From: JAJEAD01 sp964420925
Lineage (GTDB): Bacteria > Pseudomonadota > Gammaproteobacteria > HK1
DNA length: 64,000 nucleotides
Direction: 5' to 3'
Assembly (NCBI GenBank): GCA_964420925.1
Contig: CAYQVB010000014.1
Location: 1-64,000 of the forward strand
Under the pieces are notes generated by a model. That model was given only the letters and a program-made list of their open reading frames with translations, was not told the DNA's origin and did no database searches. Shown here one piece after another: positions 17,417 through 23,744 of the stretch. A program made the translations under genes and the position numbers. Position 1 is the stretch's first letter, and each line of letters starts with the position of its first letter.

Positions 17417-18145
17417 TCATTCCTCCAGGGGAGGTTCTCCCGCCTCCCCCTCGGGAAGCTCGCCATCGTGGATCTGCGCCTCTCGGCGCTGCAGATAGGC
17501 CTCCCGGACGTAGCTGTACTCGTCCAGGGCTGCGGTGCCCAGAATGATGTCGGTCTGGAGAAGGTGGGCCCGGTCGTCTACGAGACGCAGGGCGGCCGCA
17601 CTGTACCTGAGCGTGTCCCGGGTGTAGATGCGGAGTGGATCCGTCAGAATGTCCACCCCGGTGCCAAAGGCGTCACGGACGCTGCTCGGGCCGAGCAGGG
17701 GCAACACGAGGTAGGGACCGGAGCCCATGCCCCAGACGCCCATGGTCTGGCCGAAGTCCTCCGTGCGTCGCTCGAGACCCATCTCGGTGCCGACGTCGAT
17801 CAACCCCGCGAGGCCGAAGGTCGAGTTGACACCGACGCGCATCGAACCTTCGAGGGCCATGCTTACCTTGCCTTGAAGCAGGTCGTTGAGCGCGCTCTGG
17901 ATGTCTCGAAGGTTGCCGAAGAAGTTGCTGACGGCCAAGCTGACGAACTCGGGCGTTATCGCCTCGTAGAGAGTGGCGGCCGGCTTGATCGCCGCCTCGT
18001 CCACGGCCTCGTTGAACGCATAGATCCCACGATTCAGGGACTCGTAGGGATCGTAGTCGGGTCCCGTGGAGGCGCAGGCCGAAAGGGACAACACGACGAC
18101 GCCCAGGAGGAAGGGGCGAGCGGCACCGGTGAGCGCCCGGATCAT
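17417..18145 (-). CDS. mlaA: Outer-membrane lipoprotein MlaA (VacJ), phospholipid asymmetry system
   Basis: A 242-residue lipoprotein. The signal peptide ends in a lipobox (LSLSACAS, Cys near residue 24). The MlaA body is clear: DPYESLNRGIYAFNEAVDEA, NFFGNLRDIQSALNDLLQG, VNSTFGLAGLIDVGTEMGL, and GQTMGVWGMGSGPYLVLPLL. MlaA sits with a porin in the outer membrane and removes misplaced phospholipids, passing them to MlaC and the MlaFEDB ABC system, none of which is in the window. The ATG at 18145 puts the signal peptide at the N-terminus; longer frames do not. It is convergent with mazG. Confidence 0.95.
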   Translation of the reverse strand: MIRALTGAARPFLLGVVVLSLSACASTGPDYDPYESLNRGIYAFNEAVDEAAIKPAATLYEAITPEFVSLAVSNFFGNLRDIQSALNDLLQGKVSMALEGSMRVGVNSTFGLAGLIDVGTEMGLERRTEDFGQTMGVWGMGSGPYLVLPLLGPSSVRDAFGTGVDILTDPLRIYTRDTLRYSAAALRLVDDRAHLLQTDIILGTAALDEYSYVREAYLQRREAQIHDGELPEGEAGEPPLEE

Positions 18146-18615
18146 GCCCGTCGCCTTCTTCGCGGGGAGCACGTTCCGGCGAAAAGTGCCGCAGGTGTCA
18201 TTTGCCAGGGTACTCCCGTCGTATTCCCGGAACACGAAGCCACCGAGGGAAAATCGTAGCAGGAATCGAGCCCTTCGTCCCGACCCCGGGATTCACCGGT
18301 TGTATTGCCGGATCTCGCCTACGACTAATCAGGTTATACAACAGATTTGAGTCATAAGCACATTGTATGTAAACAAATTTCTCCCAGGCCAAGAAGCTGC
18401 GTGAAGAGACCTGCCCGATGTTGCCGACCTGCTCTCGTGGCGATCGGCGTAGCCCAAAGCGTCGGCCGGCTGGGCTGGATTGACGCCTCGCAATCTCCTG
18501 TGAGCGGTCGGGAACGCAGTGGTCGACCGCCGATTCGGATACAGAGACGTGCGGCGATTCTTCGTCGACTGGAAGTCGTTGAGCTATGAAGGCAGCCGCG
18601 CCCGGGAGTGGACGG
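18146..18615. other. Intergenic region upstream of mlaA, AT-rich island
   Basis: The 470 bp between the mlaA start and the folE2 stop carry no gene I can support. Around 18300-18385 the base composition falls sharply toward A+T (for example TTATACAACAG and GTAAACAAATTTC). That contrasts with the GC-rich flanks and suggests a promoter or protein-binding region for mlaA on the minus strand. Small open frames here have no recognisable product. Confidence 0.4.
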
Positions 18616-19440
18616 CTACGCCGGCGATTCCTTGTCGCGCTCGAGACGGGCGTAAGCCGAATGATTGTGGATGGACTCGAAGTTCTCCGACTCGACCACG
18701 TAGCTGATCACCCGATTCTCCCGGTTCAGTGCCCTGGCCACGTCCCGCACCATGTCTTCGACGAACTTGGGGTTGTCGTACGCCCGCTCGGTGACGTACT
18801 TCTCGTCCGGACGCTTGAGCAATCCGTAGAGCTCGCAGGACGCCTGCTCCTCCACCAGCTCGATGAGCTCCTCGATCCAGATGAAATCCCGAGTGGACAC
18901 CGATACGGTGACCTCCGAGCGCTGATTGTGCGCTCCGTAGTCCGATATCTCCTTCGAGCACGGGCAGAGGCTGGTCACCGGAACCCGCACCGTAACCCGG
19001 ATTTCGGTGGAACCTTCCACGCAATCTCCGGTAAGGGTCACCTGATAGTCCATCAGGCTTTCCACTCCGGTGACCGGCGCGCGCTTGTTGACGAAGTAGG
19101 GGAAGCGCATTTCCACGTAACCCGACTGCGCGTCGAGCGCATGCGTCATCTCGGTCAGCATCGTGCGGAAGGACTCGACGGTAATCTCGTACTCGTGGCG
19201 ATTGAGGATCTCCACGAAACGCGACATGTGCGTCCCCTTGAAGCTGTGCGGGAGGTTCACGTACATGTCGAACGTGGCGACAGTGTGCTGCTCGCCCTGA
19301 GTTCTGTCCCGCACCCGCACCGGGTGGCGAATCCCCTTGATCCCCACCTTGTCGATCGGGATACGACGTTCGTCGGAGCTGCCCTGGATGTCGGCGATCG
19401 GCGCTTCGGCTCGATCGCTCAGGGTGGAGACTCGGTTCAT
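18616..19440 (-). CDS. folE2: GTP cyclohydrolase I, type IB (FolE2)
   Basis: A 274-residue enzyme of the FolE2 (COG1469) family that turns GTP into 7,8-dihydroneopterin triphosphate, the first step of folate and queuosine synthesis. The signature CPCSKEISDYGAHNQRS near residues 160-176 carries the catalytic Cys. GIKGIRHPVRVRD near residue 35 and FVEDMVRDVARAL near the end also match. Type IB enzymes accept metals other than zinc and in some bacteria are induced by zinc shortage. I see no clear Zur site upstream, where the gene follows ispA by 69 bp. The ATG at 19440 fits the family start better than an upstream in-frame codon. Confidence 0.95.
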   Translation of the reverse strand: MNRVSTLSDRAEAPIADIQGSSDERRIPIDKVGIKGIRHPVRVRDRTQGEQHTVATFDMYVNLPHSFKGTHMSRFVEILNRHEYEITVESFRTMLTEMTHALDAQSGYVEMRFPYFVNKRAPVTGVESLMDYQVTLTGDCVEGSTEIRVTVRVPVTSLCPCSKEISDYGAHNQRSEVTVSVSTRDFIWIEELIELVEEQASCELYGLLKRPDEKYVTERAYDNPKFVEDMVRDVARALNRENRVISYVVESENFESIHNHSAYARLERDKESPA

Positions 19441-19509
19441 ATGGCGGTCCCTGGGCGGCGCTTCGGTCGAGAGACAAGACTCTAAGCGGATCTGCGCCCT
19501 TGCGTCCAA

Positions 19510-20436
19510 TCAATGCCGTCTCGTCACCACGTACTCGGACAACATCCGCAGCGTGTCAGCGGAGGGTCCCATGTCGGAGATGCAATCGAGGGCCCGATCA
19601 TGCAGCGTGGCAGCCCGGTGCCGTGACTCCGACAGTCCAAGGACGGAGGGGTAGGTGGGCTTTCCGAGAGAGGAATCGGCGCCGGTCACCTTTCCCAGCA
19701 GCGTCGTGTCTCCTTCGACATCGAGGACATCGTCCTGAATCTGGAAGGCGAGCCCCACGCAACGGGCGTACTCGTCGAGTTTCTCCATGCTCGCGTCGTC
19801 AGCCGAAGCGCACAGGGCACCGAGAAGAATGCTTGCCCGGATCAGGGCACCCGTCTTGCGCAGGTGCATCTGCTCGAGCTCTTCCAGGCTGAGCGATCTC
19901 CCTACCGCGCCGAGGTCGATGGCCTGCCCGCCCGCCATGCCGCGCGACCCCACCGCCCTCGAAAGCAGCTCCAGCATGCGGCAGCGGCGCTCGGTCGTGA
20001 CCGCGAGACTCGGGTCCGACGACAGCACCTCGAAAGCGAGAGACTGAAGCGCGTCGCCCGCGAGGAGGGCGGTCGCCTCGTCGAACGCACGGTGACAGGT
20101 GGGTCGTCCGCGGCGCAGTTCATCGTCATCCATGGCGGGCAAGTCGTCGTGCACGAGGGAGTACGCGTGAATCAGCTCGACCGCGCACGCGGGGGCATCC
20201 AGGCCCTTCGACGCTCCCCCCACCGCATCGGCCGACGCGTAGACCAGAATTGCCCGCACGCGCTTGCCTCCGCCGAGCACCGCGTAGCGCATCGCCGCAT
20301 GGAGACGCTGCGGTGGTTCTTCGGCATCGGGCAAGCACCGTTCGAGCGCAACGTCGACCCGTTTTCGATACTCGGCGCTTCGCCTGCGGGTCTCGGCGGC
20401 GCGGACCGATACGCCGTCACTCACCGTCGTCGTCAT
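19510..20436 (-). CDS. ispA: Farnesyl diphosphate synthase (IspA)
   Basis: A 308-residue short-chain polyprenyl synthase that condenses IPP with DMAPP/GPP to FPP, the precursor of undecaprenyl phosphate and quinones. The first Asp-rich motif lies in DDLPAMDDDELRRGRPT, the second is QIQDDVLDVEGD, and the substrate motif GGGKRVRAIL is near residue 56. It overlaps the 3' end of xseB by 20 bp, the classic xseB-ispA coupling. In E. coli dxs follows; here folE2 does instead. Confidence 0.95.
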   Translation of the reverse strand: MTTTVSDGVSVRAAETRRRSAEYRKRVDVALERCLPDAEEPPQRLHAAMRYAVLGGGKRVRAILVYASADAVGGASKGLDAPACAVELIHAYSLVHDDLPAMDDDELRRGRPTCHRAFDEATALLAGDALQSLAFEVLSSDPSLAVTTERRCRMLELLSRAVGSRGMAGGQAIDLGAVGRSLSLEELEQMHLRKTGALIRASILLGALCASADDASMEKLDEYARCVGLAFQIQDDVLDVEGDTTLLGKVTGADSSLGKPTYPSVLGLSESRHRAATLHDRALDCISDMGPSADTLRMLSEYVVTRRH

Positions 20437-20668
20437 CGGTCTCGAAGAGTCTGAGCTCGGGTTGCCCGTCCTTCTCCGCCAGCACCTGTATGCGTTGCTC
20501 GGCCTCGTCTAATGCCTGCTGGCACAGCCGGCCCAGGCGGATGCCGCGCTCGTAGTGAGTCAGCGAGTCCTCGAGACTCAGCTCACCGTCCTCCATCCGC
20601 TCCACGAGCTGCTCGAGCTCCTCGAGCGAACGCTCGAAATTGACCGCTTTTCTCTTGCCTGCCGCCAC
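20417..20668 (-). CDS. xseB: Exodeoxyribonuclease VII small subunit
   Basis: An 83-residue protein with the XseB core: FERSLEELEQLVERMEDGEL, then SLEDSLTHYERGIRLGRLCQ and ALDEAEQRIQVL. It joins the large subunit XseA to degrade single-stranded DNA; xseA is not in the window. The tail is acidic (ETDDDDGE). It is first in the xseB-ispA-folE2 run and divergent from the rubrerythrin gene. Confidence 0.95.
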   Translation of the reverse strand: MAAGKRKAVNFERSLEELEQLVERMEDGELSLEDSLTHYERGIRLGRLCQQALDEAEQRIQVLAEKDGQPELRLFETDDDDGE

Positions 20669-20913
20669 GTTGCGTCCCGGCGCCCTCGGCGCCGCCGAAA
20701 CCGGATGTAGAGGGTCACGAGGAGGTGAGATCCGGGCGGGCGTCCCGGCCGGTCGAGCCGCGGCGACTGGAAGTATCGCTCCGGCCCGCGGCGACGCCTC
20801 TTCGTTCGCCGCCGATCACTCTCGTCCCGATCACCGGTCAAGGTAACCGAGGACTGGAGCGTGATCAACGCGCACTCACCCGCGCGACCTGCAGGTTCCA
20901 CGTGCTCGTTCGG

Positions 20914-20942
20914 TTGACACTCCGACCGGGCCGGGCTACCTT
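20914..20942 (+). promoter_or_regulatory. Sigma-70 promoter for rubrerythrin
   Basis: A perfect -35 hexamer TTGACA (20914-20919) and a -10 TACCTT (20937-20942) are separated by exactly 17 bp. Transcription would start near 20950, giving a 5' leader of about 130 nt. Confidence 0.6.
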
Positions 20943-20953
20943 TCCCGGCCGCT

Positions 20954-20968
20954 TTAGACTGAGTCTAA
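20954..20968. promoter_or_regulatory. Palindromic operator candidate over the rubrerythrin start site
   Basis: A perfect 7-bp inverted repeat with a one-base centre (TTAGACT, G, AGTCTAA) lies 11 bp after the -10 box, where a bound repressor would block transcription. The cognate regulator is unknown. An Rrf2-type or other redox or metal sensor is a guess based on the peroxide/iron role of rubrerythrin. Confidence 0.45.
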
Positions 20969-21080
20969 CCCGAGCTTTTCGAACCGCTTCCCGCTGCGAC
21001 CTGCATCCCGGCGGAGCGCTCCATCAGATTCACTTCGGCGGGGGCTACCGCTTCCCGCGCCAGCATTCCAGGAGACGACC

Positions 21081-21500
21081 ATGAGCATCAAGGGCAGCAA
21101 GACCGAGCAGAATCTCAAGGACGCCTTCGCGGGCGAGTCGCAGGCGAATCGCCGCTACCTGTACTTCGCCGCGAAGGCCGACGTGGAAGGATACAACGAT
21201 GTCTCGGCGGTGTTCCGCTCCACCGCAGAAGGAGAGACGGGGCATGCACATGGCCACCTCGAGTACCTGGAAGCAAGTGGCGATCCCGCGACCGGCCTCC
21301 CCATCGGCGGTACCGCCGACAACCTCAAGGCCGCCATCGCCGGAGAGACCTACGAGTACACCGACATGTATCCGGGCATGGCAAAGAGCGCACGGGACGA
21401 AGGCTTCGACGAGATCGCCGACTGGTTCGAGACCCTCGCCAAGGCGGAACGCTCCCACGCCAACCGCTTCCAGAAGGCGCTCGACAGTCTGGACTCCTGA
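21081..21500 (+). CDS. Rubrerythrin family diiron protein lacking the rubredoxin domain
   Basis: A 139-residue ferritin-like protein. Diiron ligand helices are visible: FAGESQANRRYLYFA near residue 16, AEGETGHAHGHLEYL near residue 50, AIAGETYEYTDMYPG near residue 86, and LAKAERSHANRFQKAL near residue 120. Rubrerythrins reduce hydrogen peroxide at the diiron site. Canonical ones add a C-terminal rubredoxin [Fe(Cys)4] domain, which is absent here, so electrons must come from a separate donor. The gene stands alone between its own promoter and a GC-rich hairpin. Confidence 0.93.
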   Translation: MSIKGSKTEQNLKDAFAGESQANRRYLYFAAKADVEGYNDVSAVFRSTAEGETGHAHGHLEYLEASGDPATGLPIGGTADNLKAAIAGETYEYTDMYPGMAKSARDEGFDEIADWFETLAKAERSHANRFQKALDSLDS

Positions 21501-21519
21501 CGCTTCGCTTCCGAGTCGT

Positions 21520-21548
21520 CCCGCGCCCTCCCGGGGGAGAGGCGCGGG
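21520..21548 (+). terminator. GC-rich hairpin after the rubrerythrin gene
   Basis: CCCGCGCC (21520-21527) pairs perfectly with GGCGCGGG (21541-21548) around a 13-nt loop, 20 bp after the stop codon. No T-run follows, so it may be a weak or Rho-assisted terminator or an mRNA-stabilising stem. Confidence 0.45.
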
Positions 21549-21740
21549 CTCCCCTTCGCGCCCCACCGGCAGGCGCGGGCGCCGCTGGCGCGCCGGCTCT
21601 GATCTCCCGCAGCGGCGGAACCCCCTCGTGAACCATTCGCGTCCGGCCGCGAAACGTTGCGCGGTCCACGTGGTCAGCCGGGGAAGGTCGATCCGCACCG
21701 ACCCCCCGTTCAATCCAGTCAACCCCTCCCTCGCGAAGCC

Positions 21741-23630
21741 TTGAGCAGTACCCGATACGACGCAGCCGACATCGAGGTATTGAGCGGCCTGGAGCCGGTG
21801 CGCAAGCGCCCCGGCATGTACACCGATACCTCCCGGCCCAATCACCTCGCACAGGAAGTCATCGACAACAGCGTGGACGAGGCGCTTGCCGGCTTCGCTG
21901 CCAACATCGGTGTCACGCTGCACCGGGACGCCTCCCTGAGCGTGGCCGATGACGGACGAGGCATGCCCGTGGACATCCATCCCGAGGAAGGCGTTCCGGG
22001 GGTGGAGCTCATCCTCACGCGATTGCACGCGGGGGCCAAGTTCTCGGAACGAAACTACCGATTCTCGGGAGGCCTCCACGGGGTCGGGGTGTCGGTGGTC
22101 AATGCCCTTTCCCGGCGCCTGGAAGTGTGGATCAAGCGCGGAGGACATGAATACAACGTGTCCTTCGCCAACGGAGAGAAGTGCTCCGAACTGGAGCCCG
22201 TGGGCACCGTGGGCCGGCGAAACACCGGCACGCGCCTGCAATTCTGGCCGGACCCGGGCTTCTTCGACTCGGCCCGATTCTCCGTCGCACGCCTCAAGCA
22301 CACGCTGCGGGCGAAGGCCGTCCTCTGTCCGGGCCTCAAGGTCTCCTACTGCGATGAAGCCTCCGGGGAAGAGGAGTCCTGGCAGTACGAAAAGGGCTTG
22401 AGCGCCTACCTGCTCGACTGGCTCGCAGGGGTGTCCCGCATCCCCGAGATCCCCTTCGATGGAAGTCTCGAAGGCGGCACGGAAGCCGTCGACTGGAGCG
22501 TGTGCTGGCTTCCGGAAGGCGGAGATGCGCCCAATGAGAGCTACGTGAACCTGGTCCCCACCCCGCTCGGCGGTACGCACGTAAACGGATTTCGGACGGG
22601 CCTGCTCGAAGCGGTACGAGAGTTCTGCGAGTTTCGGAGCCTCCTGCCGCGCGGAGTGAAGGTCGCCCCCGATGACGTCTGGGAGAACGCCGCTTACGTT
22701 CTTTCGGTGAAGATGGTCAATCCTCAGTTCACGGGCCAGACCAAGGACCGCCTCGCGTCGCGAGAGTGCGCGACTTTCGTGTCGGGGACGGTCAAGAACG
22801 CTTTCAGCCTGTGGCTCAGCCAGCATCCCGAGACCGGAGATCAGATTGCCGAGCTCGCCTTGCAAAGCGCACGGCGTCGCCTGCACGCGGCGAAGAAGGT
22901 GACTCGCAAGAAGGCCACGGTGGGGCCGGCATTGCCGGGAAAGCTCGCGGATTGCACCTCGCAGGATGTCTCGAGAACGGAGCTCTTTCTCGTGGAGGGC
23001 GATTCCGCCGGCGGCTCGGCCAAGCAGGCCCGGGATCGGGAGTTCCAGGCCGTGATGCCTTTGCGCGGCAAGATTCTGAACACGTGGGAGATCGAGGCGG
23101 GCGAGGTGCTGCGTTCCCAGGAGGTGCACGACATATCGGTCGCGATCGGAGTGGAGCCGGGAACCACCGATCTCTCCGGCCTTCGCTACGGCAAGGTGTG
23201 CATCCTCGCCGACGCGGACTCCGACGGCGCCCACATCGCCTCCTTGCTCTGTGCGATGTTCGTCCGTCATTTCCGGCCCCTGGTAGCGGCGGGGCACGTG
23301 TACATTGCGATGCCGCCGCTCTATCGCATCGATGTCGGCAAGGAGGTCTTCTACGCCCTCGACGACGGCGAGAAGACGGGCACGCTCGATCAGATCGCGG
23401 CGGAGAAGAAGCGGGGCAAGGTAAACGTCCAGCGCTTCAAGGGCCTCGGGGAAATGAACCCGCGACAATTGCGCGAGACCACCATTGCGCCGGAGACGCG
23501 GCGTCTGGTGCAACTCACCGTGCAGGCGGACGACGGCACCGACGAGCGCCTGGATCTACTCCTTTCCAAGAAGCGGGCCTCTGACCGCCGGCGCTGGCTG
23601 GAGACGAAAGGCGACCTGGCTCGGGTCTGA
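21741..23630 (+). CDS. parE: DNA topoisomerase IV subunit B
   Basis: A 629-residue GHKL ATPase subunit that with ParC decatenates daughter chromosomes. E. coli ParE has 630 residues. Matches run the whole length: IEVLSGLEPVRKRPGMYTDT, DNSVDEALAGF, DDGRGMPVDIHPEEGVPG, GGLHGVGVSVVNALSRRLEV, the TOPRIM motifs VEGDSAGGSAKQARDR and LADADSDGAHIA, and QRFKGLGEMNP. The TTG at 21741 is chosen because the family text begins there; no ATG is available, and a TTG at 21657 would add 28 unrelated residues. glnE begins 115 bp downstream and parC follows it. Confidence 0.95.
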   Translation: MSSTRYDAADIEVLSGLEPVRKRPGMYTDTSRPNHLAQEVIDNSVDEALAGFAANIGVTLHRDASLSVADDGRGMPVDIHPEEGVPGVELILTRLHAGAKFSERNYRFSGGLHGVGVSVVNALSRRLEVWIKRGGHEYNVSFANGEKCSELEPVGTVGRRNTGTRLQFWPDPGFFDSARFSVARLKHTLRAKAVLCPGLKVSYCDEASGEEESWQYEKGLSAYLLDWLAGVSRIPEIPFDGSLEGGTEAVDWSVCWLPEGGDAPNESYVNLVPTPLGGTHVNGFRTGLLEAVREFCEFRSLLPRGVKVAPDDVWENAAYVLSVKMVNPQFTGQTKDRLASRECATFVSGTVKNAFSLWLSQHPETGDQIAELALQSARRRLHAAKKVTRKKATVGPALPGKLADCTSQDVSRTELFLVEGDSAGGSAKQARDREFQAVMPLRGKILNTWEIEAGEVLRSQEVHDISVAIGVEPGTTDLSGLRYGKVCILADADSDGAHIASLLCAMFVRHFRPLVAAGHVYIAMPPLYRIDVGKEVFYALDDGEKTGTLDQIAAEKKRGKVNVQRFKGLGEMNPRQLRETTIAPETRRLVQLTVQADDGTDERLDLLLSKKRASDRRRWLETKGDLARV

Positions 23631-23744
23631 TCCCGGCGTTCCGCGCATCGGGCTCGACACGGCAACGATTCGGGTGTACAAGCTCCGAGACATGCGGAGC
23701 AGAGTTCCGGGAATCTGGCGGGAGGGGAGCCCTTCGGGCGGCCC

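Larger units (their letters stand above)
20669..21080. other. Divergent intergenic region, xseB / rubrerythrin
   Basis: The 412-bp gap between two divergent genes contains no supported coding sequence. Its right half carries a near-consensus sigma-70 promoter and a palindrome, listed separately. Its left half (20690-20860) is very GC-rich and presumably holds the xseB promoter, which I could not define. Confidence 0.5.

Noticed and set aside
21045..23513. Very long minus-strand open frame (about 820 codons) antisense to rubrerythrin and parE
   Set aside because: It mirrors the real parE frame in high-GC DNA, has no recognisable domain and would overlap two certain genes.
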